Shown piece by piece: positions 18,149 to 25,751 of a DNA stretch of 64,000 nucleotides; positions within the stretch are counted from its first letter, which is position 1; each line of letters opens with the position of its first letter. Position numbers and translations under genes: made by a program. Source of the DNA: Paucisalibacillus globulus DSM 18846 (GTDB lineage Bacteria; Bacillota; Bacilli; Bacillales; Amphibacillaceae); NCBI RefSeq assembly GCF_000482485.1, contig NZ_KI519438.1, forward strand, positions 198,404 through 262,403, written 5' to 3'. The notes under the pieces were generated by a model. The model was not told the DNA's origin. It saw nothing but the letters and a program-made list of their open reading frames with translations, and ran no database searches.

Positions 18149-18183
18149 AATTATACTATACCCCCCTATAGTATAATTGTCAA
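18149..18183 (-). promoter_or_regulatory. csoR-copA-copZ promoter with embedded CsoR operator
   Basis: On the minus strand TTGACA (18178-18183), a 17-bp spacer and TATAGT (18155-18160) make a near-consensus sigma-A promoter. A perfect 12-bp inverted repeat, AATTATACTATA (18149-18160) and TATAGTATAATT (18167-18178), separated by CCCCCC, covers the spacer and -10. AT-rich arms around a G/C tract are the usual CsoR operator design. Confidence 0.85.
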
Positions 18184-18232
18184 TATAAAGATTTGATTCT
18201 ACTTCGGAGTAATTACTTAAGCTATTACAAAA

Positions 18233-18252
18233 TCAGTATACCCCCCTCAGGT
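18233..18252. promoter_or_regulatory. Second, partial CsoR-like box
   Basis: AGTATACCCCCCTCAGGTAA shares GTATACCCCCCT with the main operator but has a poor second arm. It lies about 80 bp upstream of the csoR promoter and could be an auxiliary or decayed site. Confidence 0.35.
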
Positions 18253-18481
18253 AAATTAATTCCTATAAAACATAAATTTAACTAGTATCCCTGTCTGTTG
18301 AAAATATCACAAATAATTATTTCAACGTTTTAACATACCTCCAAAACCCCTGCAATTTAAAGCAACTAATACTGGTATTACATTCCCTATCTCTTCCTTT
18401 TAAAGGAATTTTTCACTTGTATTTATTCATATAAAATACTGGACATGAATACGTTTTAATAAAACGAGGGAGGTATTATAC

Positions 18482-19258
18482 ATGAAAAAAGTTATATTAC
18501 TGGGGCTAATAATTACATTTACTCTCCTACTTGCTGCTTGCGGAAGTGACGATTCAGAAACAGACTCAAGTGGTAATGGAGATAGCACGATTTATACAGT
18601 TGGAGTTGATGTTACATATCCGCCATTTGAATTTCAAGAGGACGGTGAAATGAAGGGAATCGATATTGATTTAATAAATGCTATAGCTGAAGACCAAGGT
18701 TTTGAAATTAAGATTGAAGCAATGGACTTTAGTGGCATCATTCCTGCAATGCAAGCTGGTGAACTTGATATTGGTATGGGGGGAATGAGTATTACAGAAG
18801 ATCGTAAAGATACGGTGGATTTTTCCGATCCTTATTTTGAATCTGGTTTGTCGTTAGTGGTTGCTAAAGACAATTCGGATATTTCTAGCATGGAAGACCT
18901 AGAAGGAAAAACTATTGCTGTTAAAAATGGAACAACTGGCGCAAATTATGCCAATGAAAATAAAGATGCGTACGGATATGAGGTTATCCAAGTTAAAGAC
19001 AGTACGTCCATGTTTCAAGAAGTTGCAAATGAGAATGCTGACGCTTTATTAGAAGATTACCCAGTAATCATGTATGCCATTGCCACAAGTGACCTTGAAC
19101 TACAAGTTGCAGGGGATAAGTTAAATGGAGATAACTATGGAATCTCCGTATTAAAAGGAGAAAATGATGAGCTATTAAAGAAAATAAATGATGGCTTAGC
19201 TAATTTAAAAGAAAGTGGAAAATACGATGAAATTATTGAAAAGTATTTAGGCGAGTAA
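18482..19258 (+). CDS. Polar amino acid ABC transporter, solute-binding lipoprotein
   Basis: 258 residues. The signal ends in the lipobox LLAAC with lipidated Cys20. The mature part is a bacterial solute-binding family 3 protein (VGVDVTYPPFEFQEDGEMKG, then GMGGMSITEDRKDTVDFSDP), the glutamine/arginine/cystine-binding type. It captures substrate outside the membrane and hands it to the permease downstream. A GC-rich hairpin in the 62-bp gap before the permease gene may keep this gene expressed above its partners. Exact amino acid unknown. Confidence 0.9.
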   Translation: MKKVILLGLIITFTLLLAACGSDDSETDSSGNGDSTIYTVGVDVTYPPFEFQEDGEMKGIDIDLINAIAEDQGFEIKIEAMDFSGIIPAMQAGELDIGMGGMSITEDRKDTVDFSDPYFESGLSLVVAKDNSDISSMEDLEGKTIAVKNGTTGANYANENKDAYGYEVIQVKDSTSMFQEVANENADALLEDYPVIMYAIATSDLELQVAGDKLNGDNYGISVLKGENDELLKKINDGLANLKESGKYDEIIEKYLGE

Positions 19259-19272
19259 GAAACATGGATTCC

Positions 19273-19299
19273 AGCGCGCACGTTTTTTAGCGCGCTTTC
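19273..19299 (+). terminator. Intra-operon hairpin after the binding-protein gene
   Basis: AGCGCGC...GCGCGCT followed by TTC lies between the solute-binding protein and permease genes. It is probably a leaky terminator or an mRNA-stabilising stem giving excess binding protein. Confidence 0.6.
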
Positions 19300-19320
19300 T
19301 TGTTTAAAGGAGCTGAATAA

Positions 19321-19965
19321 ATGGAAGCAATAATTAATGCCCTCCCATACCTCTTGGAGGGATTAAAAGTAACTATCTATATATTTGTTATCGCTATTAT
19401 TCTTGGTTTTATTATAGGCCTTATTATTGCGTTATTCCGTCTATCACCAATAAGAGTATTAAATTGGATTGCTAAAATATTTATTGATGCCATTCGTGGA
19501 ACTCCTATACTAGTCCAATTATTTTTCTTCTATTACGGTCTAAATTCCCTTGATTTTATATCTTTTGACCGTACGACAGCAGGTATTATTACCGTTGCCA
19601 TTAATGCAGGAGCCTATTTTGCTGAGATAATTCGTGCTGGTATTCAATCCATGGACAAGGGGCAATCCGAAGCAGCACGGTCTTTAGGTTTAACGAGCAC
19701 CCAAAACATGCGCCATATCATACTCCCCCAAGCTTTTAGAAGAATGCTCCCAACCTTTACAAACCAAGCAATTATTAGTTTAAAAGATACATCATTACTT
19801 TCTGTTATTGGGATTGCTGATTTAACACAACAAGGTCATATAACGATCGCTTCCTCATTCAAAGCTTTTGAAATATGGTTTGCAGTAGGTGCTATGTATT
19901 TCATGATGATTTACTTATTATCGCTATTAACTAGTTTCATGGAAAGGAGATTTGAACTACGATGA
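19321..19965 (+). CDS. Polar amino acid ABC transporter permease
   Basis: 214 residues with five hydrophobic helices and the HisM/GlnP-type cytoplasmic EAA loop ([20 protein letters not shown]) that contacts the ATPase. [16 protein letters not shown] near residue 60 is typical of the family. The ATG follows AAAGGAG. It overlaps the ATPase gene by 4 bp. A homodimer would form the channel because only one permease gene is present. Confidence 0.92.
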   Translation: MEAIINALPYLLEGLKVTIYIFVIAIILGFIIGLIIALFRLSPIRVLNWIAKIFIDAIRGTPILVQLFFFYYGLNSLDFISFDRTTAGIITVAINAGAYFAEIIRAGIQSMDKGQSEAARSLGLTSTQNMRHIILPQAFRRMLPTFTNQAIISLKDTSLLSVIGIADLTQQGHITIASSFKAFEIWFAVGAMYFMMIYLLSLLTSFMERRFELR

Positions 19966-20690
19966 CAATGATTACAGTGAAAAACTTAAGGAAATCTTTT
20001 GGTAATCTAGAAGTCTTGAGAGATATTAGTGTAGAGATTAAAGAAAAGGAAGTTGTCTGCGTCATCGGTGCATCTGGTTCTGGAAAAAGTACATTTCTTC
20101 GTTGCCTAAATAAACTGGAGGATATTACAGATGGTCATGTGATAATAGATGGCCAAGATATAACTGCAAAGGAAGCCAATATTAATAAAATACGCCAGGA
20201 AGTGGGGATGGTATTTCAGCAATTTAATTTATTCCCACATAAAACGGTACTAGAAAATATCATTTTGGCACCCATGAAGGCACGAGGAACAGTAAAAGAG
20301 GAAGCCATCGAAACAGCAATGGAATTACTGGAAAAGGTAGGGTTAAAAGAAAAAGCAGATAGTTATCCTGGTGAATTATCTGGCGGCCAGAAGCAACGTG
20401 TTGCTATAGCAAGAGCATTAGCAATGAACCCAAAAATAATGCTATTTGACGAGCCTACATCTGCCCTAGACCCTGAAATGGTCGGGGATGTGCTAGCAGT
20501 CATGAAACAGCTTGCCCGAGAAGGAATGACAATGGTGGTAGTAACACATGAAATGGGCTTTGCCCGTGAGGTTAGTGATAGGGTATTATTTATCGATAAT
20601 GGTATTATTGCAGAGCAAAATGTGCCTGGGGAATTATTTGCCAATCCAAGGAATGCGCGTACACAGGCTTTTTTGAGTAAGGTATTGTAA
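19962..20690 (+). CDS. Polar amino acid ABC transporter ATPase (GlnQ-like)
   Basis: 242 residues with all motifs intact: Walker [10 protein letters not shown] (36-44), Q-loop ([17 protein letters not shown]), signature [15 protein letters not shown], Walker [15 protein letters not shown] and switch His ([13 protein letters not shown]). This is the GlnQ/HisP group that energises amino acid uptake. It is last in the operon, followed by two tandem terminator-like hairpins. Confidence 0.93.
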   Translation: MTMITVKNLRKSFGNLEVLRDISVEIKEKEVVCVIGASGSGKSTFLRCLNKLEDITDGHVIIDGQDITAKEANINKIRQEVGMVFQQFNLFPHKTVLENIILAPMKARGTVKEEAIETAMELLEKVGLKEKADSYPGELSGGQKQRVAIARALAMNPKIMLFDEPTSALDPEMVGDVLAVMKQLAREGMTMVVVTHEMGFAREVSDRVLFIDNGIIAEQNVPGELFANPRNARTQAFLSKVL

Positions 20691-20703
20691 TAACTATTCT
20701 TAT

Positions 20704-20741
20704 AGACAGAGTTTCGGATTTTCCACTAACTCTGTCTTTTA
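20704..20741 (+). terminator. Terminator of the amino acid ABC operon, first repeat
   Basis: AGACAGAGTT...AACTCTGTCT followed by TTTAG. It is the first of two units with a 51-bp period. Confidence 0.8.
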
Positions 20742-20753
20742 GTATCAGTCTTA

Positions 20754-20793
20754 TAGACAGAGTTCCGGGCTTTCCCATCAACGCTGTCTTTTA
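20754..20793 (+). terminator. Terminator of the amino acid ABC operon, duplicated unit
   Basis: AGACAGAGTT...AACGCTGTCT followed by TTTAT is a diverged copy of 20704-20741. The preceding TCTTAT is also shared, so the unit arose by tandem duplication. Confidence 0.75.
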
Positions 20794-20833
20794 TACATTC
20801 TTATATGAAAATCCACTATGTTTCCAGATCATT

Positions 20834-21904
20834 TTACATCATAATACTGGGACTTTCGAGAATCTCCATGTTAACAAATGAAGAATTTGAATTAAGCTTC
20901 CCTTTTACTTTCTTAATAAATACCCTTTCCCCATCTAGCCACTTACGAAAATCAAAAATCACCGGCTTCTGATTTCCACCTATAGAAAACCAAGCTTTCA
21001 TTTCTCTTGGAAAATACGCAGCGGTATGTAAAGTCCCTGCCCATGCACCATATTTCTCGGAAAACACCCCTTTTTCCGTATCATTCATCATTTTAAATGC
21101 AGAATAAGCATCCTGTACATTAGCACCTTGAGTACGTATGGCTTCCTGCCTGTTCATGGACTCATCCATTCTATATCGATTTTCTTCTATCAGTTTTTCA
21201 AAATGATTGGTACAAACATTGCCATAGTGTACATCGACTCTACGTGGCGAAGCTTCAATTACATAGGTTTGGCCTGTTTTATCCAAAAGTACATAGTTAA
21301 ATGAATGCCTATGGGGTATCTCTTTTAACAGATCCACTGCTTCTTCAACTGATGCACAAGTCTCCAAAATAATTCGTCCAAGCATATTACACACAAAACC
21401 ACTACCCGACTTTTTTCTATTAACAAAGTTGTATCCCATCGCAAGTCCTTTTTCATTTAGTCCATCTATCCTACCTGTTATTTGCATCGAAGGACCCACA
21501 ACAGCATACCCCCGGTCGGTCGGTAGATAAAACATATATCGCCCCTCATATGAAGCAGGATGGTTATCATAGTTCCGAATCATATAATCGTTTCCTGTAA
21601 AAATAGAGCAACCGCTTCTACCATACTCCATATAATATCCACCAAATTCACGGATAGCATCCTGCAAATTCATTTCTAGCGCATCAGAGAGCCCCTCTAT
21701 TTCCTCCCAAATTCCAGGGGAAAACTTCAAAATAACATCTTTCACTTCCCGTTCTTCGATTGAAAAATGATACTTCCTTTTTGACCCCCATTGTTTCTCA
21801 CGATTAGAGAGAATGGGGGACTCTTTTAATAATTTCCCTTGCATATGACCAAAGTCAAAATGGCTACCACGAAACTGGATAATATCACTATATACTTGTT
21901 TCAC
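20834..21904 (-). CDS. C45-family (acyl-CoA:6-APA acyltransferase-like) Ntn hydrolase
   Basis: 356 residues from a GTG at 21904 that lies 7 nt after GGGGGAG. An ATG at 21931 has no SD. The sequence fits the C45/linear-amide C-N hydrolase family: a pro-segment of about 98 residues, then Cys99 (SGCSIFTGNDYMIRNYD), which would become the N-terminal nucleophile after self-cleavage, and later GRIDGLNEKGLAMGYNFV and FNYVLLDKTGQTYVIEAS. Members cleave or transfer acyl groups on amides (penicillin, bile salts, homoserine lactones). No signal peptide is seen. Monocistronic, substrate unknown. Confidence 0.82.
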   Translation of the reverse strand: MKQVYSDIIQFRGSHFDFGHMQGKLLKESPILSNREKQWGSKRKYHFSIEEREVKDVILKFSPGIWEEIEGLSDALEMNLQDAIREFGGYYMEYGRSGCSIFTGNDYMIRNYDNHPASYEGRYMFYLPTDRGYAVVGPSMQITGRIDGLNEKGLAMGYNFVNRKKSGSGFVCNMLGRIILETCASVEEAVDLLKEIPHRHSFNYVLLDKTGQTYVIEASPRRVDVHYGNVCTNHFEKLIEENRYRMDESMNRQEAIRTQGANVQDAYSAFKMMNDTEKGVFSEKYGAWAGTLHTAAYFPREMKAWFSIGGNQKPVIFDFRKWLDGERVFIKKVKGKLNSNSSFVNMEILESPSIMM

Positions 21905-22023
21905 CTTGGATCTCCCCCTCTCATTTACCACTAGTTTAGGTTATTTTTGATGAGATATAAAAATTTATGCCTAACCGTATAAAAGAATCATCATAAGACA
22001 GTCTACTTATTGAGGTGATAAGA

Positions 22024-22236
22024 ATGACAAAAGAAGATGGGAAAAAGAAATTTGAAGTGCCAACCCAGGCAAATATAGACGGAGAATTTGGCGTCCAGAA
22101 CGGACTTCGGAAAAATTACCCTTTTGATTATCAGAACAAGATGGTCGGAGATTCTGTAAAGGAACACAAGGAACTTGAGGCAGCTAATAAAATTATTGCT
22201 GAAAAGGAAATAGGACAGAGTTTTAATAACTCATAG
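22024..22236 (+). CDS. Small hydrophilic protein of unknown function
   Basis: 70 residues from the ATG at 22024, 6 nt after GAGGTG. It is lysine- and glutamate-rich with no cysteine, no membrane segment and no family that I recognise. The second half (VKEHKELEAANKIIAEKEIG) is predicted helical. It is followed directly by a good terminator, so it is a real monocistronic gene by signals. A spore-associated or stress small protein is possible, but I have no motif to support it. Confidence 0.65.
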   Translation: MTKEDGKKKFEVPTQANIDGEFGVQNGLRKNYPFDYQNKMVGDSVKEHKELEAANKIIAEKEIGQSFNNS

Positions 22237-22238
22237 AT

Positions 22239-22277
22239 AAAAAATTCTCTCAAGGAAAGTTGTTGAGGGAATTTTTT
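22239..22277 (+). terminator. Terminator of the small-protein gene
   Basis: AAAAAATTCTCTCAA...TTGAGGGAATTTTTT, a stem of about 13 bp with a T-run. Confidence 0.85.
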
Positions 22278-22280
22278 GTC

Positions 22281-22329
22281 CTTGTAACACCGTTATAATA
22301 TGTTATAATGATTATAACAGTATTACAAG
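22281..22329. promoter_or_regulatory. Promoter/operator of the AbrB-Doc toxin-antitoxin operon
   Basis: TTGTAA (22282-22287), a 16-bp spacer and TATAAT (22304-22309) form the promoter. The -10 lies inside a perfect palindrome GTTATAAT-G-ATTATAAC (22302-22318), and a wider pair CTTGTAA/TTACAAG (22281-22287, 22323-22329) surrounds it. This is as expected for autoregulation by an AbrB-fold antitoxin. Confidence 0.72.
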
Positions 22330-22339
22330 GGGTGTTATA

Positions 22340-22591
22340 ATGAGTATGCATGAGAGAAAACTAACTAAGATTGGTAACAGTTACGGAATTACTTTTCCCA
22401 AAGAAATATTAAAAGAAGCTGGAATAACGTATGGGGATAGTGTACAGATGGAATTTAAAGAAGGCAAAATTACCCTTCAAAAAAAAGAGGAAATTATCCT
22501 TCCGGAAGGTGTAGATCAGGAGTTTATGTCTGTATTAACTGATGTCATCAAAGAACATGATATCGCATTCAAAGGACTGGTGGACAAATGA
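22340..22591 (+). CDS. AbrB/MazE-type antitoxin
   Basis: 83 residues. The first 50 are a SpoVT/AbrB swapped-hairpin DNA-binding domain (RKLTKIGNSYGITFPKEILK, then AGITYGDSVQMEFKEGKITL). The acidic C-terminal tail (residues 50-83) would be the toxin-binding part. It ends in ATGA overlapping the doc start, the normal antitoxin-first arrangement. It probably neutralises Doc and represses the operon at the palindrome just upstream. Confidence 0.88.
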   Translation: MSMHERKLTKIGNSYGITFPKEILKEAGITYGDSVQMEFKEGKITLQKKEEIILPEGVDQEFMSVLTDVIKEHDIAFKGLVDK

Positions 22592-22992
22592 CGGATGAAA
22601 AGGTTATATACTTAAATTCAAACCAGGTCATTGCCATTAACACCATGCAAATAAAATTGTATTCACCGGCCGAGCAAATTGGTGTTAAAGAACCAGCTTT
22701 ATTAGATTCAGCAATTAACCGTCCTAAACAAACTATATTTGGTAAAGACGCATATCCCACCATCTATGAAAAAGCTGCGGCATTAACGGAATCCTTAGCG
22801 AAAAATCATGCATTCCACAATGCAAACAAACGTACAGCACTAGCAGCGTTAATTATCTTTTTAAAACTAAATCAATATGAATGGACAATGGATGTTATTA
22901 AAGAACAGGATTTCATTGTAGATTTGGTTACTAATAAAATTTCGTTTGAAAAAATGATATCTATCATTCAAGAATACACTGAAAAACTCTAA
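22588..22992 (+). CDS. doc: Death-on-curing (Doc/Fic-fold) toxin
   Basis: 134 residues with the Doc motif H74-A-F76-H-N-A-N80-K-R82-T. In P1 Doc this fold phosphorylates EF-Tu and stops translation. The position of the P1 Doc metal-binding Asp70 is Asn78 here, and the residue before the second Asn is Ala, as in Doc, rather than Gly, as in Fic AMP-transferases. It is coupled to the antitoxin by a 4-bp overlap. Whether it is active is uncertain because of the Asp-to-Asn change, which may be normal in its subgroup. Confidence 0.88.
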   Translation: MTDEKVIYLNSNQVIAINTMQIKLYSPAEQIGVKEPALLDSAINRPKQTIFGKDAYPTIYEKAAALTESLAKNHAFHNANKRTALAALIIFLKLNQYEWTMDVIKEQDFIVDLVTNKISFEKMISIIQEYTEKL

Positions 22993-23038
22993 GTTCATCA
23001 GAGTTAGCAAGGTACGAAATAAGCTACATAAAAAAACA

Positions 23039-23072
23039 AAATGGTGCCTAGTCATAAGCCAAAGCACCATTT
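23039..23072. terminator. Bidirectional hairpin after doc
   Basis: AAATGGTGC...GCACCATTT, with an A-run on the left and T-rich sequence on the right. The rest of 22993-23237 contains only a small CCACTTAGTGG palindrome at about 23195 and no gene. Confidence 0.7.
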
Positions 23073-23237
23073 CTATTTCTTCTATTTTAAAGTTCACCCA
23101 TTTTCCACTACAAAACGGTTAAATTTAATTGGACTTCATTCATCCTGCTAATGATAATGTCTTTAACGTTCAAACCACACTAATACGCGACCCCACTTAG
23201 TGGAGTCTCTTAGTTATATTCTTAATCATTCATTCTA

Positions 23238-24176
23238 TTAACCCTTCAAGACTTCTAATAAGTCCACCTTAAATCCTTCTCTATCCACTACTTCACAAAC
23301 TCTCACATTAGGTGCCTTCCCACTACGATTATTAATATCCACCATATTATAGCCTCTTGTAATCTCACCCTTTGTTTCCACATCCACATAATACATATTC
23401 GACTTGGTCATCAGCTTTTCATTCGCCGCAATTGCAACCAATACTGTATCCGGATGTGTCGTACCGTTAATCTTATGTACTTCCCGGTTAAACTTAAGAA
23501 CAACCCGGTTAATATCCATAAAAAATTTTGAGCGATCCGTACCTAACTTTTCGATATCCCTATGATCTTCATCAGCCATAACAGAGAACTGTGTACACAT
23601 ATCCCAGCCAACCATAGTAATAGGAATTCCAGAATGGAGCACTATCTTCGCTGCTTCTGGATCCACATAAAAGTTATACTCAGCCGCTGCAGTAATATTT
23701 CCAAGGGAATTATTTGTACCTCCCATAATATAAATATGTGGAATATCTTTTGCAATCGAAGGATCCTTCTTAAGTGCCATGGCAATATTGGTAAGTGGTG
23801 CTATCGCTAATAATTCTATCACTCCTGGATTCGCTTTAACGGTTTCAATGATAAAATCTACCGCATGCTTTTCTTCCGGAAGTTGCTTCGCCTTTTCAAA
23901 GAAAGAATCTCCCATACCATCCTTCCCATGAACATCTTCTACAGTAACATGCCCCTCCTGGTTCCCTAATATTGGACCTTCATATCCTTTAAAAACAGGG
24001 ACATGATAATCGGGATTGAATACCTGGATCGTATACAACGCATTTTCAACCTCTTGATCAAAATCCACATTTCCACCTGTAATCGTCACGCCTTCTACTT
24101 TAAAATGATGAAGTGCCGTCAAAATAGCAATTGTATCATCACCTGCAGTATCCGTATCAATAATAACTCTTCTCAT
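23238..24176 (-). CDS. Inosine-uridine-preferring nucleoside hydrolase family protein
   Basis: 312 residues from the ATG at 24176 behind AGGGGGAAGACAG. The longer frame lacks an SD. The N-terminal calcium-binding motif is DTDTAGDD (Asp7, Asp9, Asp13, Asp14) instead of the usual DTDPGxDD, with the four acidic residues kept. VEGVTITGGNV, a central NITAAAEYNFYVDPEAAKIV and late NGTTHPDTVLVAIAA (metal and ribose-binding Asp/His region) complete the fold. It hydrolyses the N-glycosidic bond of ribonucleosides for salvage. Single gene, exact base specificity unknown. Confidence 0.88.
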   Translation of the reverse strand: MRRVIIDTDTAGDDTIAILTALHHFKVEGVTITGGNVDFDQEVENALYTIQVFNPDYHVPVFKGYEGPILGNQEGHVTVEDVHGKDGMGDSFFEKAKQLPEEKHAVDFIIETVKANPGVIELLAIAPLTNIAMALKKDPSIAKDIPHIYIMGGTNNSLGNITAAAEYNFYVDPEAAKIVLHSGIPITMVGWDMCTQFSVMADEDHRDIEKLGTDRSKFFMDINRVVLKFNREVHKINGTTHPDTVLVAIAANEKLMTKSNMYYVDVETKGEITRGYNMVDINNRSGKAPNVRVCEVVDREGFKVDLLEVLKG

Positions 24177-24316
24177 CTGTCTTCCCCCTATGCCAGCCAT
24201 GGTTAAAGTACTTTTCCCCGTTATATTCACTTACTTAAATGGTTACCCTGATTTTACACAATAATTATAAACTACTTTCATTTCATAATGCTAGTGAATA
24301 TATTTTTAAAGAAACA

Positions 24317-24405
24317 TTAGAAAAACTAACACATTCGCTTGTCCTTTTGCGAATGTGTTAGTTTTTCTTATGGCGGCGGAAAGGTTTTTATACTTTCCTA
24401 ACTAC
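24317..24405. repeat. Dispersed two-hairpin element, copy 3
   Basis: An 89-bp copy. The large stem is perfect here (AGAAAAACTAACACATTCGC with GCGAATGTGTTAGTTTTTCT), and the second hairpin GGAAAGG...CTTTCC is kept. The loop differs from copies 1 and 2 while the arms are preserved. Confidence 0.8.
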
Positions 24406-24445
24406 TAAGAAAAAGCACAACTCCTAAGAATTGCGCCTTTGTTTA

Positions 24446-24985
24446 CTACTCTTCTTCTGTCATAGCCTCTGCTTTAGTTCGTTGAACCGTTCCATGTGGA
24501 TGGTGAGGTGGAGCATAAATAGTATAAAGCTTAATCGGCTCATTACCTGTATTAATGACATTATGCCAAGTTCCTGCTGGCACCATAATTGCCGAGTCTT
24601 CCCTAACCCTTCTCTCAAAACTTAAGTTATTTTGACTCATACCCATTCGAACAATACCTCTGCCCTCTTCAATACGTAAGAACTGATCTGTATCATGGTG
24701 AACTTCTAAACCAATATCTCCTCCTACTGGTATACTCATAACAGTAACTTGGAGATGCTTACCAGTCCATAGCGCAGTGCGGTAATTTTTATTCTGCTCG
24801 CTCGCCGCCTCAATATCTACAACAAACGGATTTGGTCCATAATCATTAAATTGAACTCTAGCCTTTAACTTTTCTGCTTGCCAATAACCCCATCTCATAT
24901 CTGGAGATTGATGGTTCCCTAGATTTGTATATGTTGGAACATAATATGGGGCTGGGTATGGATAACCATATGGAATATAGTACAT
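24446..24985 (-). CDS. Cupin-domain protein with Tyr/Pro-rich N-terminus
   Basis: About 179 residues from the ATG at 24985 (MYYIPYGYPYPAPYYVPTYT), 6 nt after AAGGATGG. A single cupin barrel covers residues 60-155 with motif 1 GLEVHHDTDQFLRIEEGRG and motif 2 VPAGTWHNVINTG, giving His, His, Glu/Asp and His metal ligands. The Tyr/Pro-rich leader resembles spore-coat or cell-surface proteins of bacilli, but that link is inference. Enzymatic role unknown. Single gene. Confidence 0.82.
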   Translation of the reverse strand: MYYIPYGYPYPAPYYVPTYTNLGNHQSPDMRWGYWQAEKLKARVQFNDYGPNPFVVDIEAASEQNKNYRTALWTGKHLQVTVMSIPVGGDIGLEVHHDTDQFLRIEEGRGIVRMGMSQNNLSFERRVREDSAIMVPAGTWHNVINTGNEPIKLYTIYAPPHHPHGTVQRTKAEAMTEEE

Positions 24986-25096
24986 TTTTTTCCATCCTTT
25001 CATAGAAATACTAAACTATTCTATGCAAGAAGATGGGTAAGTGTACTACGATGTTTTCCTTCTCCCTGAAATACTATATTTACTAAGTGTTCCTAG

Positions 25097-25744
25097 TTAT
25101 CCGTTTAGCCTTTCCAGTATCATTGGAAGCTCACTTAAGTCATCAATGACAAAATCTGCCCCAACAGAATCCCTGTAATTTTCTTTCTTCCACACTCCAT
25201 ACATGCCCACAGCTTGTGCACCCTGTACATCATTTTCTGGATGATCACCTACATACAAACTCTCATGCGGTGAAACCTCCATTTGTTTTAAAGCCCTTCG
25301 AAAAATATCCGGATTAGGCTTTTTGATTCCTTCCCATTCAGAGACCAGTATCGTATCAAAATAAGTTACAATCCCTAATGCCTTCATATTCTTTATTTGA
25401 AAAAGTCCTCTTCCATTCGTAATGATTCCCAAACGACACGATCTACTCTTCACACTTTCTAACATATTGAACAAATTAGCAAAAGGTATGCAGCAATTTT
25501 GGAATTCGTCTATGTAATCTTGAAGTAATTGTTGCCAGGTTATGTTTATATTGAATTCTTGCACTAACTGTTGGTAAACCTTATCTTTCCAGACATACCC
25601 TTTAGCGTCCAACTCTGTGAATCTAGAAATATAAAGTTCTTTCGGTATATGTCCCAGCCATTCATGTAACCTATGATATTGCCATTCTATAAATTGTTTG
25701 ACAGAAGCGTCCCTGTTCAATAGTGTCCCATCTAAATCAAACAA
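25097..25744 (-). CDS. HAD-superfamily hydrolase (phosphoglycolate/pyrimidine phosphatase type)
   Basis: 215 or more residues with FDLDGTLLN as motif 1, LGIITNG as motif 2, IKKPNPDIFRRAL as motif 3 and YVGDHPENDVQGAQ as motif 4, with an alpha-helical C1 cap. The listed start is a TTG with weak SD AAGG. Homology to the usual MIKAVLFDLDGT beginning continues upstream through in-frame ATA-ATT-AAG-GCA-GTT with no ATG or GTG, so the true start may be a rare ATT (25756) or ATA (25759), 12 and 9 nt after GGGAGG. It overlaps or abuts the NUDIX gene and is in the same operon. Substrate unknown. Confidence 0.82.
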   Translation of the reverse strand: MFDLDGTLLNRDASVKQFIEWQYHRLHEWLGHIPKELYISRFTELDAKGYVWKDKVYQQLVQEFNINITWQQLLQDYIDEFQNCCIPFANLFNMLESVKSRSCRLGIITNGRGLFQIKNMKALGIVTYFDTILVSEWEGIKKPNPDIFRRALKQMEVSPHESLYVGDHPENDVQGAQAVGMYGVWKKENYRDSVGADFVIDDLSELPMILERLNG

Positions 25745-25751
25745 AACTGCC

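Noticed and set aside
18260..18481. Possible T-box leader before the amino acid ABC operon
   Set aside because: No AGGGTGGNACCGCG T-box sequence and no terminator/antiterminator pair. Only AT-rich promoter-like sequence is seen.
20363..20644. Reverse frame opposite the amino acid ABC ATPase
   Set aside because: It is a shadow of the ABC signature and Walker B region, with no SD.
24317..24405. CRISPR repeat interpretation of the dispersed element
   Set aside because: Copies are kilobases apart, are not separated by regular spacers and have no cas genes nearby.
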